A DNA stretch of 64,000 nt from CAIWHR01 sp963823215 (GCA_963823215.1 CAWGKT010000007.1:444617-508616); one strand, 5' to 3'. Shown: positions 1 to 9,288, counted from the stretch's first letter. Numbers and translations: made by a program. Notes: generated by a model from the sequence alone, not told the origin.

Positions 1-138
1 GAGGTCGCCCGATGGGCCCGGCGCCGGCGACTGCTGCGTGGCTGCTGGATCCGCGGCACGGACTGCGACCGCGACCGAAGCCGCCAGCAGGATCGCCAGC
101 GTGACAGCGATCACCCCGGTGCGCCTGGTCCCGTTCAT
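1..138 (-). CDS. Secreted protein, N-terminal fragment
   Basis: Only the first 46 codons lie in the window; the gene runs off the left edge. The start is well supported: GGGAGGT sits five bases upstream of the ATG. The product opens with a short basic stretch (MNGTRRTG), a hydrophobic helix of about 20 residues (VIAVTLAILLAASVAVAV) and an Ala-rich cleavage region, then a Pro/Ser/Gln-rich segment. This is a typical Sec signal peptide followed by an exposed linker. Mature function cannot be told. It diverges from the YCII-like gene on its right. Confidence 0.7.
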   Translation of the reverse strand, partial: MNGTRRTGVIAVTLAILLAASVAVAVRAADPAATQQSPAPGPSGDL

Positions 139-325
139 CGCGGACCTCCCTTGTGAAGGACGGCCAGCGTACACCGTGGAACATCGTTTCCAGGGCCGAC
201 ATGGGCACCTGGACTTCGCGACGGCTGGCTGGTGTCGATTCGCGACCCCTTCGATCGTCGTCCTGATGTCGAGGGCAGCGGCGGACGCCGCAGGACCCCT
301 CGGCACCAGAGAGGAGAGCCCAACG

Positions 326-637
326 ATGGCGAACTTCGTGCTCGTGTACCACGGTGGCTCGATGCCCGAGACCCCCGATCAGCAGGCACAGGCAAAGAAG
401 GGCTGGACCGACTGGTTCGGGACGCTCGGCTCCGCGCTCGTGGATGCCGGCGATCCAGCCTCTCGGACGAAGAAGATCGCTGCCAACGGCGCGGTCAGCG
501 ACGACCCCGGCGGTCCGTCGGGCTACTCCATCATCAGCGCCGACACCATCGACCAGGCCGTCGCGCTGGCGAAGGGCTGCCCCGTCCTTGCCGGCGGGGC
601 GTCCATCCAGGTCGTCGAGACGTTCCCGGTGATGTAG
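326..637 (+). CDS. YCII-related (DGPF-type) small protein
   Basis: A 103-residue protein beginning MANFVLVYHGG and ending VVETFPVM. The reading frame is open far upstream, but the ATG at 326 is preferred because AGGAG precedes it and because this family normally starts with a short beta strand such as FVLVYHGG. The pattern of a small ferredoxin-like alpha+beta fold, a WTDWFGTLG segment, a GYSIISADTIDQAVALAKGCP helix-strand segment and a final beta strand matches YCII/DGPF-domain proteins. These are found beside ECF sigma factors or as stand-alone proteins of unknown reaction. No partner gene is next to it here. Confidence 0.75.
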   Translation: MANFVLVYHGGSMPETPDQQAQAKKGWTDWFGTLGSALVDAGDPASRTKKIAANGAVSDDPGGPSGYSIISADTIDQAVALAKGCPVLAGGASIQVVETFPVM

Positions 638-685
638 TCGGGCGCCTCGATCCGGCGGACAGGGCTGGCCGACGTCTTGGCGCGG

Positions 686-868
686 CTAGCCCTTCCTGCC
701 TGGCGGGTCGTTCGCCATGGCAAGGACTTCCTCCCTCGTCGGGACCATGTTATGGATCCGGCGCCCATGCTCTCGCGTGGCCTCCACGACCTCGTCCTCC
801 GGCCCCGAAGCCTCCCAGCCGCACGCACAGCGAACGCTGAGCTTCGCCACCGGTCCCTCGCCAGTCAT
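686..868 (-). CDS. DUF1059-like small protein
   Basis: A 60-residue protein starting MTGEGPVAKLSVRCACGWEA. AGGAGGA lies seven bases upstream of the ATG, giving firm support for such a short gene. The CxCGWE...G..DEVVEATREHG..IH pattern followed by TREEVLA fits the DUF1059 family, small proteins with a predicted treble-clef-like or helix-hairpin fold and no known reaction. It lies just downstream of the hypothetical gene ending at 879, ten bases away on the same strand, so co-transcription is likely. Confidence 0.7.
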   Translation of the reverse strand: MTGEGPVAKLSVRCACGWEASGPEDEVVEATREHGRRIHNMVPTREEVLAMANDPPGRKG

Positions 869-878
869 GGTCGTCCTC

Positions 879-1373
879 CTAACCCAGCGCCTTGAACGGT
901 TCCGGGACATAGCCGGCCAGCGCCTGCTTCCAGTCGTCCGGCAGCTCCGCGGCCACCACGGGGTCATCGACCGCCAGCCAGGCGAGGTGCCGCAGGCCAT
1001 GCTCGACCACCTGGCGATGCTCGATGGCGCGAGGGGCCCTAGTCGCCTGCGACCGGGCAAGCTCGGCCCGTTCGATCGGCTGGCTCTCCATGTCACCCAC
1101 GAGCCCTCCGTCGACCACGACGATGAAGCTCAGGATGACGGCGTCCCGGTCCCGCCGCCACGACGTCGAGTGCACCAGCAGCGGATCGCCGACGACATCG
1201 CGGACGATGCGGTCGACGACCTCGACCGGGTGATCGGTCGTACCCAGCTCGATGAACCACGGCGCCGCGCCACAGGGACCCGTCAGCTCGATCTGGTCGA
1301 CGTGCAGCCACACGACGAACACCTCGGCCTGGACCGGACCCTCGATGTCCCAACCGTCCGTCGCGGTCTTCAC
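879..1373 (-). CDS. Conserved hypothetical protein
   Basis: A 164-residue soluble protein read from a GTG at 1373 (VKTATDGWDIEGPVQ) to the stop at 879. The start is uncertain because no good ribosome-binding site precedes the GTG and the frame stays open upstream into DUF2252 sequence. Features include a WDIEGPVQAEVFVVW strand, APWFIELGTTDHPVEVVDRI and a strongly beta VILSFIVVVD segment. I recognise the look of a family common in high-GC soil bacteria but know no function. It follows the DUF2252 gene and precedes the DUF1059 gene on the same strand. A short stretch coding WDIEGPVQ recurs near 3,400. Confidence 0.55.
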   Translation of the reverse strand: MKTATDGWDIEGPVQAEVFVVWLHVDQIELTGPCGAAPWFIELGTTDHPVEVVDRIVRDVVGDPLLVHSTSWRRDRDAVILSFIVVVDGGLVGDMESQPIERAELARSQATRAPRAIEHRQVVEHGLRHLAWLAVDDPVVAAELPDDWKQALAGYVPEPFKALG

Positions 1374-1426
1374 TCGGTCGATGGTACCCGTGGAGCATCC
1401 TGTCCTGTCGGCTCCTGACCTTGGTC

Positions 1427-2794
1427 TCAGACGCCGGTGCGTGCCTCGACCCGGCCGGCCGCGACCGCCTCGACGAGCACGGCATGGTCGCGCTCGACCT
1501 GGTCGCCGTAGCGGGCGGCGAACTCGACCACGGCGCGATCGAATCGCGGCCACGCCCGAGATACCCCGCGATCGCGACAGGGTCGCCGGTCCGGGCGTGC
1601 GCGCGGGCGAGGGCCCAGGCGCATAGGGAGCCGTGGTAGGCGAGGCTGGCAAGGTCGAGCGCCAGGGGGTCTCCCTTGCCCTTCATGTTCCACAGCTGGC
1701 GGATGTAGTAGTGGCGACCCGAGCGAGGCCCCTCTGACCAGCCAAGGAAGATGTCGCTGGCGGACTGCATCAGGCGCTGCCCGGCTACGATCCGGAGCCC
1801 GTGATGTGGCTGATCCGGGCTGCCGGCGAATGGCTCCAGCACGGACGCGCCAGCCTCCTTGATCTGGAGGATGAGCGGGTCGCCGGAGCCGCGCTGGCGC
1901 GCCTCGAAGAGCGCCACCCAGCAGCGGGTGCCCACGCTCCCCAGGCCGACCACCTTCCGCGCCACGTCCATCAGTCGAAACCGGTCCAGCAACGCACGTC
2001 GGTCCTCCGCCAGCGACTGCCGGTAGCCCTCGAACAGCCCGAGCGCTTCCTCGGGGTCGTGCTCGGTGTTGGCCAGCCGGACGACGCCGGGCGGCTGCTC
2101 CACGAAACGCCGGTGACCACGCTCGAAGCGGGTCAGCCTGGCTGCCGCCTCGATGTGGGTCCGCTGCTGGGCGCGCTCGAAGCTGGCCTGCACGAAGGGC
2201 CGATAGCGCGACGGGAAGTGGCGGATGACGTCGCCGACCACGATGCGAGAGCTCCATACGTCGAGCACGCGCATCCCCGCGTAGCGTGCCATCCGCTCCC
2301 GATACGCGCGAACGGCCGTGCCCACCAGCGTCGCGCGCGCCTCCGGCAGAGTCCGTCTGGAGCCGCACGACCAGCTCGATGCTGGCCGCCAGCCGCTTGA
2401 TGTCCCACTCCCACGGCCCAGGCAGCGTCTCATCGAAGTCGTTGACATCGAAGACGAGGGTGCGTCCGGGGGTCGCGAACTCGCCGAAGTTGGCGACATG
2501 CGCGTCGCCGCAGGCCTGCACGCGCAGGCCGGTGACGGGCGTTTGGGCAAGGTCGATGGCCATCAGGCCCGCGGAACCGCGGAAGAAGGCGAAGGGCGAT
2601 GCCGCCATCCGCCCGTAGCGGATGGGGACCAGCTCCTCGACCCGGCCGACGTTGGATGCCTCGAGGACATCGACCGGGTCGGGCCGGTCAGGCGCCGGCG
2701 TCCAGTCGGCATGCGACGATCGCGGGACGCCCGACCTGATCGCGCGTCCGACCTCGGACCGGTCCTGCGGCGTGCTCGTGCTTTGGTGCTCCAT
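1427..2794 (-). CDS. DUF2252 family protein (two frame changes)
   Basis: About 455 residues, the usual size for DUF2252, a kinase-like-fold family of unknown reaction. It starts MEHQSTSTPQDR at 2794 and ends VEARTGV at 1427. Family hallmarks are all present: VPIRYGRMAASPFAFFRG, VQACGDAHVANFG, FDVNDFDETLPGPWEWD, then in another frame KVVGLGSVGTRCW, LILQIKEA and GHRRFVEQPPGVVRL, and finally RFDRAVVEFAARYGDQVERD. The frame changes near 2350 and returns near 1545. Because every conserved block survives in order, I read these as two sequencing indels rather than a pseudogene. CGDAHVANFG and the DVNDFD motif correspond to the catalytic-loop-like and metal-binding-like signatures of the family. Confidence 0.85.
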   Translation of the reverse strand: MEHQSTSTPQDRSEVGRAIRSGVPRSSHADWTPAPDRPDPVDVLEASNVGRVEELVPIRYGRMAASPFAFFRGSAGLMAIDLAQTPVTGLRVQACGDAHVANFGEFATPGRTLVFDVNDFDETLPGPWEWDIKRLAASIELVVRLQTDSAGGARDAGGHGRSRVSGADGTLRGDARARRMELSHRGRRRHPPLPVALSALRAGQLRARPAADPHRGGSQADPLRAWSPAFRGAAARRRPAGQHRARPRGSARAVRGLPAVAGGGPTCVAGPVSTDGRGAEGGRPGERGHPLLGGALRGAPARLRRPAHPPDQGGWRVRAGAIRRQPGSATSRAPDRSRAAPDAVRQRHLPWLVRGASLGSPLLHPPAVEHEGQGRPPGARPCQPRLPRLPMRLGPRPRARPDRRPCRDRGVSRAWPRFDRAVVEFAARYGDQVERDHAVLVEAVAAGRVEARTGV

Positions 2795-2928
2795 CGGCCG
2801 GAGAGTGTAGGCCTCGGTGGGGGCCCCATCCCGTTCGGGGCATGATCGAGGTCGCGGCGCGGGCCGGCGCCGAGGCTGGCGCCGAAGGGTAGTACAGCCC
2901 CCGGTCGCCTCGGCCGCTCCCGCCGGCG

Positions 2929-3279
2929 CTACGCCCGGGTCGTGGCCTTTGGGGGCATCGCCCCGACGTGGGCGAGGGCGCGCCGCACCCAGCGGTCGGT
3001 CTGGGGGTCGCCCCGGAACCTGGCCGGCAGGCAGACGTAGCCGCCCATCGGGCGCTCGGACGGGCCGAACGGACCGGCGCCCTCGACGGCGAGGAGGGCC
3101 GAGGCATCCGTTGGCGACAGCTTCACGCCGACCTGCGACCCGAACAGGCCCAGGAACATGTTGCCGTTGACGAAGGCGCCCAGGTTCCCGAACATCGGCT
3201 TCACCTCGACGCGCGTGTCATCCGGCACGATGGAGCGGAAGTACGCCTTGTCAGCCTCGGACGGCTTCGGGATCTGCAT
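2929..3279 (-). CDS. TfoX N-terminal domain protein
   Basis: A 116-residue intact protein starting MQIPKPSEADKAYF. The MFGNLGAFVNGNMFLGLFG segment, followed by VGVKLSP and FGPSERPMGGYVCLP, is the classic TfoX N-terminal domain, found alone in many bacteria outside the competence setting of full-length TfoX/Sxy. The C-terminal TfoX helix-hairpin domain is absent, as usual for stand-alone copies. TfoX in Haemophilus drives competence; for isolated N-domains the role is unknown. It has no obvious operon partner. Confidence 0.85.
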   Translation of the reverse strand: MQIPKPSEADKAYFRSIVPDDTRVEVKPMFGNLGAFVNGNMFLGLFGSQVGVKLSPTDASALLAVEGAGPFGPSERPMGGYVCLPARFRGDPQTDRWVRRALAHVGAMPPKATTRA

Positions 3280-3470
3280 CAGCCACCTCCTCCATCGGCC
3301 TCCTCATTCGGGCGCAGCGGTCGGAGCTCATCTGCAGCGGTCGCCGGCGGCGGGGCCCGTTTCGGTCGCCATGGCCAGGACTCGGCTGGACCGGCCCCTC
3401 GATGTCCCATGTCCGGGTCGGCCAGCATCGCCTCGGATGGCGCCTCCGGCATGTGCCGGGCAGGGCGTTC

Positions 3471-3503
3471 TCAGATGCTGTTGGCCGTCTGGTAGATAGG
3501 CAT
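3471..3503 (-). pseudogene. Possible remnant of an ABM-type monooxygenase start
   Basis: AGGTGA followed by an ATG opens a frame reading MPIYQTANSI and then stops. MPIYQTA is a very common opening of small antibiotic-biosynthesis-monooxygenase (ABM, dimeric ferredoxin-like) proteins. Nothing downstream in any frame continues that family, so this is either a gene truncated by deletion or a chance match. The rest of the 3280-3597 interval holds no gene I can support. Confidence 0.25.
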
Positions 3504-3597
3504 GGTCGGGTCACCTCGCGCGGTCGGTTGAGCCCTGGGTGGGCTGCGCCCGACGAGCCGAGCGGGCGACATTCAACGAGGTCGTATCATATCGAGC

Positions 3598-3958
3598 GTG
3601 GACGGAACGGTCAACATGATGGTTGAAGATTCCGCCGGCCTCGATCGAGCGTACGCCGCCCTGGCCGATCCGACCCGCCGCACGATGCTCCTCAGGCTCC
3701 GTGCAGGCGATGCCCGGATCACCGATCTCGCCGCGCGGTTCCCCGTCACCTTCGCGGCCATTTCGCGTCACGTCGGCGTCCTGGAGGATGCCGGCCTCAT
3801 CAGCCGCGAGGTGCGCGGACGCGAGCACTGGCTGGCAGTCCGCCCGGAGGGCCTGCGTGCCGCCGAGGCCTGGATTCCGGGAGCAGTCCGCCTTCTGGTC
3901 AGCTCGGGCCGACGCGCTGGCGGATCGACTCGAACGACGCACGCTGGACCGGGAGTGA
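3598..3958 (+). CDS. ArsR-family transcriptional regulator (one frame change)
   Basis: A winged-helix repressor of about 120 residues. LDRAYAALADPTRRTMLLRL is the ArsR opening helix, ITDLAARFPVTFAAISRHVG the recognition helix, and VLEDAGLISREVRGREHWL the wing. The frame changes near 3880, after EAWIP, into one reading SAFWSARADALADRLERR, the usual C-terminal dimerisation helix, and stops at 3958. The start codon is GTG at 3598; an internal ATG follows. No cysteine metal-site pattern is seen, so it belongs to the metal-independent ArsR group that controls SRPBCC partners. Its stop overlaps the next start (GTGA), so the pair is translationally coupled. Confidence 0.8.
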
Positions 3959-4197
3959 CCGACCGTAACCCGGCGATCGTGATCGTGAGACGGACCCTCC
4001 CCGCGACGCCGGATGTGGTCTTCGGCGAGTGGCTCGACGCGGCCGCGCTGGCGGACTTCCTTCGCCCGACCGCGACGACGGAGACCATGGTCGAGTGCGA
4101 TCCGCGCGTGGGAGACCACGAACGCGGCTGGACCCTCATCGCGAATCGGATCGAGCGCGGGCGTGAGCGGCAGGGGCGTTGGACCTCAAAGACCTGA
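3955..4197 (+). CDS. SRPBCC (AHSA1-like) protein, truncated
   Basis: Starts at a GTG that overlaps the ArsR stop. The first 55 residues, with IVIVRRTLPATPDVVFGEWL and DAAALADFLRPTATTETMVEC, match the first helix and strands of AHSA1/SRPBCC ligand-binding proteins, the usual partner of this ArsR type. A full domain is about 140-150 residues; here the frame ends after 80, and the tail (ERGRERQGRWTSKT) no longer resembles the family. The 3' half is therefore missing, either by a real deletion or an assembly loss. Confidence 0.6.
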   Translation: MTDRNPAIVIVRRTLPATPDVVFGEWLDAAALADFLRPTATTETMVECDPRVGDHERGWTLIANRIERGRERQGRWTSKT

Positions 4198-4238
4198 CGT
4201 GCGGAGCTGGTACCAGGCCGGCCGATGCGGTCGACCCG

Positions 4239-5546
4239 TCAGGCGCCTGGGTCGATCTCGAACAAGTCGTCGGTCAGGAAGTGGACGGTCAACCGACCGT
4301 TCGAGGCCGCCACGAGCGTCGCGGTCTCCGCCTCCACCGCGCGCATGTGGTCGACCGCCTCGGCGCGCGTCACCTGCGAGCTGCTGTTGAACCAGAACGT
4401 GAAGGGCTGCCCGGCCTCCGGGTTGGCGCTGAGCTCGGCCGGCCCCCCGATGCGCGACGCTGCGATGGCCCTTAGGACGCGCAGGTCCGGGTTCTCGTGC
4501 TCGCCATTGCCGCAGAAGACGTAGTGGTTGGCCGTGATGGCCCGGCAGAAGGCCTCGGTGATGTTGTTCTCCGAGCCGTGGTGCTGGACCTTGAGCAACT
4601 GGACGTGGAGGCCGCCGCCCGCACTCAGCATGTCGCGGGCGCGCAGGCCTGCCAGGAGGTCGTCGCCATGGCCGTCGCCCGTGAGCAGGATGCGCACGTC
4701 GGCCTCGTCGACGGCGAACATGATCGAGGCCAGGTTCGGCGGCGTCACCTTCGTGCGGTCGCCCAGGGCGTCGGCCTGCTGGATGAGCGGCGCCAGGAGC
4801 CGCTCGACCTCGCTCTGGCCCAGGGAGTCGGCGTCGGCCCGAGCCTCGCGCGCGATCTCCTCCAGCTCGGCCTCGTGGGCCCGCAGCCACTTTCGCCAGT
4901 CCTCGCGCAGGTTGTCGAGGTCGATCTGGGCGGGTGCCAGGAGGCGGATCGTCAGTGACCCGACCTTGCGCGTCACCGCGGGCTTGCCCATGACCACGAC
5001 GCCGGCGTCGAAGCCGGGATTGATGGGGATGTCGAGCTGTTCAGGGCTGGCGCGGCGGGCGAGGTGGATGGCCTCCGGCACGCTGTCCGCGAGCTCTCGA
5101 TGGAAGACGGCCGCCTGGCGGACCTGCGGGTTTGCAGCGCCCGACAGGGTCTCGGCCGTCGTTTCGAGCATCGCTGCCGCGGGGGCGGCGACATCGGCGA
5201 GCTGCTCGCCGAAGCCGTTATGCCAGATGCGCTTCACCTCCGGCGGCCGCGGCACCTTGGGACGGGCATGCGTGGGGTTGCCGTGGGCGAGCTGGTAGTC
5301 GTGCACGCGCCAGGCGACCGTCGTCGTCGAGGAGTTGCGAGCACGCCCGCGATGTGGTCGTCATCGATGTGGGAGACGCAGACGAGGTCGAGGTCCGTGC
5401 CCTTGTCGCGGAGCGCGCCCAGCGCGGCCGCGACATGGGTTCGGTAGGCGTCGCGGACGCCACCGTCGATGAGCACGTGCGTGCCCGCCGGCGCTCTCGA
5501 GGAGGAGGCAGTCGCCCTTGCCCGACTGGAAGACGGTGAGCTTCAT
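4239..5546 (-). CDS. Metallo-beta-lactamase-fold hydrolase, ComEC-like (frame changes)
   Basis: About 430 residues. It starts MKLTVFQSGKGDCLLLES at 5546, with the ATG overlapping the protease stop. MLIDGG and then VSHIDDDHIAGV form the metal-binding HxDxDH signature of the MBL fold. Later blocks are SIMFAVDEADVRILLTGDGH (the second metal region), LLKVQHHGSENN (metal-binding His) and HYVFCGNGEHENP, a layout typical of the detached ComEC/COG2333-type beta-lactamase domain. No membrane segments are seen, so it is cytosolic. The frame changes near 5490, 5330 and 5305; downstream of that the protein is intact. It is last of a three-gene operon with a subtilisin-like protease and a patatin phospholipase. 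Substrate unknown; nucleotide or nucleic-acid phosphodiesters are the usual candidates for this subgroup. Confidence 0.8.
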
Positions 5547-7618
5547 GCCGTGCGGTCCGTGTGGCTGTTCACCGTGGCGGCCTCCTCGATGCACGCGCCT
5601 CGGCATCGATGCGACCGAAGCCGGCGTCGGTCGACCAGTCGAAGTCGCGCCGCGGGCAGCGGTCGGGACGTGCGCTGGAGGATGCCCGTGATCTGGGCCG
5701 CCGGTGAGGCGCGGCTCGACGCCAGCATCAGGCCGACCACCCCGGTCACGTAGGGGCTCGCCATGCTGGTGCCGCTCATCGCGATCCAGTGCTCCGCGGC
5801 TCGCGAGAAGGCCCGTCGCGGCGACGATGTCGGTGCCCGGCGCGGCGACGTCGGGCTTGGAGCGCCCGTCGCGCGTCGGGCCCCTGGCTGCTGGTGACGT
5901 TGATGCGCTCGCGCCTCCTCGTCGAGGTTGGCCGACCGCGATGACGCCGCTGGCCGCAGGCGAGCGAGCTCACCGACGACATGGTCGACGTTGGAGCGCT
6001 CGCGAGAAGAACGACGGGAAGCGCCAGGCTTCCCGCTGTCCCGACTCGCGCCGATGCGCGGCGGGTCGTCGCGCTCGATCCAGCCGTCGAAGCGGCCGTC
6101 GCGCACGTCGAGGCCGTGGAGGCGCACCAGCCATGTGCCCGGCCGGACGCCGACGACGGTGCGGTCGAGCCGCGGATAGGGAGTCAGGTAGAAGGCCATG
6201 TAGTTGGCGCCGTTGGCCGGGTGGTAGAGCTCGTTGTAGATGCTGACGAAGCTGCCGTCGGCGAGCTGCCGGTTCTCGATGAACTCGCCCGGGGCTCAGC
6301 GGCCCGATGGCCGCGCCGTCGGGCGACGTGACCGGGACCGCGAAGCGGTCCTGCGGGCTGTACCAGATCTCGAGCTCGTTCTCGGAGACGTCGATGATCG
6401 CCGTTGCCGACCACGACCCAGTCGATGCCGGCACGTCGAGCCCGCGCGCGGCAACCCGGCCGCTGGTGTGGATGCGCCCCATGACGTAGCCGAGGTCGTC
6501 CGGCGCTCTGCGCCGCCTCCTGCCCGGCGTTGCCGGCCGCCACGCACACGCTGCGTCCCGGCGGGTCAGCGCGCCGCGTCGATCCAGCGGCTGACGGCGC
6601 TGCTCCCGTCGTGCGCGTGGCCGTTGGTGCCGAGGCTGACGTTGATCGAGACCGGCAGCCCCAGCTCGTCGGCGACCGGCGATCAGGTAGTCGACGGCGT
6701 GCGGCGAGGCGGGTCGAGTCGTAGAACGAGCGGCGCCGGTCCTCGTCGTCCTCGGGCAGCGAGATCAGCACGGCCGCGATCGGCGCGCGTCCGGCAGACG
6801 CCGCGGTTGCCGGCGGCGATGCTCGCGACGTGCGTGCCGTGCGAGCCCTCGTCCATCTGCGACTGCGGCTCGAGCGTCGTGGCCGGGACGGCGCGGCGGG
6901 CGCGTCGAGCGCGCGTCGAGGTGCTCCTTGCGGAACTCGGCGCCGTAGGTGAACTCCGTCGAACGGGCCGATCGCGGTTGGGCGGGTCGGGCGGTTGTCG
7001 CCGCCCTGGTCCCAGATGCGCACGAAGCGCGTATCGCCGTCGTCGTCGAGGAAGTCCGGGTGCGCGAAGTCGAAGCCCTGGACGTCGATGATGCCCGATG
7101 AGCGTCCGCTCGCCGAAGGCGTGGCGGTCATCGTGGGGAACCGCCCGTTGCGCCGGACCCGGGGCCGACACGGCACCGCTCTCGAGGCGCGGGCGCGGTC
7201 TCCGGAGCTCCTCGCCCACCTCGATCCAGGAGACATCGCGACGCCCTGCCGTCTCCTGCAGCCGCTCCAGTGGCATGACTGCCGTGACGAGGTGGCCACG
7301 CCTCGCGGTCTCGCCCTCGAACCTGGCGGTGGTGTCGTCACCGGGGGTCGTCTGGATGAAGACGTTGGCGAGGACGCCCGGCTCCACGTGGTCGACCGAG
7401 CCCCGGGGAAGGTCGGCGAGATCGGCCATGACCGTGAGCTCGGTCCGCGGTCGGAGCTTCTTGAGGACCGCCTCGTCGACCCGCGACGGGTCGATGGCGA
7501 TGGCTGAGCATTGCTCGGCTCGGACGAGGTTCACCTCGGTGCTGCCGTTGGCGAACATGCGCAGCTTGGGTTGCAGCTTGAGGACCGCCTCGCCCAGCAT
7601 CGGCCCTCGCTCAGCCAC
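5543..7618 (-). CDS. S8 subtilisin-like serine peptidase (many frame changes)
   Basis: About 690 residues when the frames are joined. The opening 150 residues (MAERGPMLGEAVLKLQPKLR onward) are a long N-terminal region with no signal peptide, so the enzyme is probably cytosolic. The catalytic triad is visible: Asp in GIIDVQGFDFAHPDF near 7080, His in GSHGTHVASIAAGN near 6830, Ser in MSGTSMASPYVTGVVGLML near 5760. The oxyanion Asn region near 6550 lies in another frame. At least eight frame changes occur, yet spacing is normal, so error is likelier than decay. It starts 18 bases after the patatin stop, and its own stop overlaps the MBL start (ATGA). Confidence 0.75.
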
Positions 7619-7636
7619 GGCTGACCTCCCTTAGCT

Positions 7637-8857
7637 TCATCCGACGCCGACCTTCGGATACGGGAACCCCGCCGGCGGGTCGGCCCCCGGCGCGAGGTCG
7701 GCTCGGAGCGCGGCGTCGGCGATCGCGTAACCCCAGTTGATGAGCCGCTCCGCGGTGGTGGTCGGCACCTCGGCGAGCCGCGTCGGGAGCGCAGCCAGCG
7801 CGCGTGTGGCGGCCGGCGGACAGGGCAGCGCGCCGACGACACCATAGTCGCCGATGTCCGTGCGCATGCCCCAGTAGGTGCCCATTCGCTCTCCCGTCCG
7901 GAAGGCGTGCATAAGCATGCGGGCTCGGAGGCTGCGCACCTGGGCATCGAGGAGCTGCATCACCCGCAGGGTCTGGCGCGGCCAGTCGGTGGCGGGGTCG
8001 GGATCCGCCTCGGTGTGACCGCCGCCGTTGCTGGCGAGCAGCGTCCGATACCGCTTGTAGATGGTCTCGAGCCCGAGGTTGTCGTAGACGCCGCCGTCCG
8101 CGAGCAGCGCCCGACTGGTGTAGGGCGCATGGCTCAGGTCGCTGCCCTCGTCGGCCACCACGTCCTGGCCGCGCAGGTCGAGCTCGAGCGGCGCGAAGAA
8201 GGGCGGGAAGGCGCACGACGCCGCCACCGCGTCGGCGAGGCGGAACGTCGGGTCGAGGATGCGGCCGATGCGGTAGTCACCGCAATACGGCCTGGAGAAG
8301 CGGAATAGGGCCGTGGACTGGAGGTTGGAGGCGTTGAAGACGAAGCGGGGCGCCGCGCCCGGATCGGGGAGGTCCTGGAGCGTCAGCTCGGCGAACAGCT
8401 CGTCCGCCAGCGCGCCCGCCAGGGCCTGGGCCGTCGAGCCTGGCAGGAGCACCCCCCGGATGAACACTCGCGCGTCGATGGTCTTGCTGGTGAAGGCCCT
8501 GACGCGCGCGACATAGGTGCGCTCGAACCCGGTGCCGACGCCATCGTCTCCGAACCCCAGATCGGCCCAGTGGGCCGCCAGGACGCCGGCCGCGATCGAG
8601 CCGCCCGACACGCTCGAGATGCGCTTGAGGCCGGGCAGGAGGCCGAGCTCGTTGATCCGCCACAGCGCTCCCGTGTGGAACAGCAGGGCCCGCGAGCCGC
8701 CGCCCGAGAGGCAGAGCGCCGTGCCTTCCTCCGGCTCGCGCTCGTCCGCCCCTTCGCTGGTCGGCTCCACCGGCTCGACCAGGTGAGCCGAGCCAGGCCT
8801 CGCTGGAGCGGCCGGCCGATCGAGCCCTGGCCCGCCGCCCGTGCCCGAGTCATCCAT
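7637..8857 (-). CDS. Patatin-like phospholipase
   Basis: An intact 406-residue protein. After a 45-residue acidic, Pro-rich leader comes the oxyanion loop SGGGSRALLFHTG (residues 51-63), the nucleophile Ser84 in SVSGGS, and the catalytic Asp in ADGGVYDN (residues 253-260), the Ser-Asp dyad of patatin lipases. The first glycine of the GxSxG motif is Ser here, which occurs in bacterial patatins. There is no signal peptide, so it would act on the inner leaflet or on cytosolic lipid. It is the first gene of a three-gene operon with a protease and an MBL hydrolase. Bacterial patatins serve as membrane-damaging effectors in several defence systems and as virulence or housekeeping lipases in others; the sequence alone does not decide. 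Confidence 0.9.
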   Translation of the reverse strand: MDDSGTGGGPGLDRPAAPARPGSAHLVEPVEPTSEGADEREPEEGTALCLSGGGSRALLFHTGALWRINELGLLPGLKRISSVSGGSIAAGVLAAHWADLGFGDDGVGTGFERTYVARVRAFTSKTIDARVFIRGVLLPGSTAQALAGALADELFAELTLQDLPDPGAAPRFVFNASNLQSTALFRFSRPYCGDYRIGRILDPTFRLADAVAASCAFPPFFAPLELDLRGQDVVADEGSDLSHAPYTSRALLADGGVYDNLGLETIYKRYRTLLASNGGGHTEADPDPATDWPRQTLRVMQLLDAQVRSLRARMLMHAFRTGERMGTYWGMRTDIGDYGVVGALPCPPAATRALAALPTRLAEVPTTTAERLINWGYAIADAALRADLAPGADPPAGFPYPKVGVG

Positions 8858-9048
8858 GCGCTATCTCTCGAGTCGTGCGCGCCCGGCTCCGATGGGCCCG
8901 CTGGGCGGGAGTGTAGGCGGTCGCCGGCGGTCGCCGGCATCCGCACTCTTGCGGACCCATCGCGTGCGCGTGGCCTCGGAACGTATCCGATGGGATCGGC
9001 CCGCGCGAACACGCAGGCGTGCCTGCACCATCGTGCTAGCATGCAGGC

Positions 9049-9288
9049 ATGAGCAGGCAATTGACGGTGCGGGGAGTCTCGGACGAGGTCATCGGCCGCC
9101 TCGAGAGACTGAGCCGCGCTCGCGGCCAGAGCGTAAACGCGACGATGAACCAGATCCTCGAGGACGCGATGGGACTGGACGAGAGGCGGCGTCGGCTGGC
9201 CCGCTATGCCACTTGGACCCCCGCGGACTTCGCCGAGTTCTCCGGGGCGGTGGCGGCCCAGCGAAAGGTCGACGAAGTTCTTGGCGTT
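9049..9288 (+). CDS. Type II antitoxin, RHH/FitA-VapB-like
   Basis: Starts MSRQLTVRGVSDEVIGRLER. The short beta strand followed by two helices (SDEVIGRLERLSRARGQSVN, ATMNQILEDAMGL) is a ribbon-helix-helix DNA-binding domain of the FitA/VapB type, with a C-terminal toxin-binding tail (WTPADFAEFSGAVAAQRKVDE). Normal antitoxins of this kind are 75-85 residues with their own stop. Here the frame continues without a stop into the PIN toxin; the boundary is placed at residue 80. A 1-base error that removed the stop would explain this. The antitoxin would repress its own promoter in the 190-base gap upstream. Confidence 0.75.

Noticed and set aside
4239..7618. Programmed frameshifting in the protease and hydrolase genes
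   Set aside because: Changes are too many, occur in both directions and lack slippery-site and structure patterns; the same density is seen in housekeeping nuo genes.
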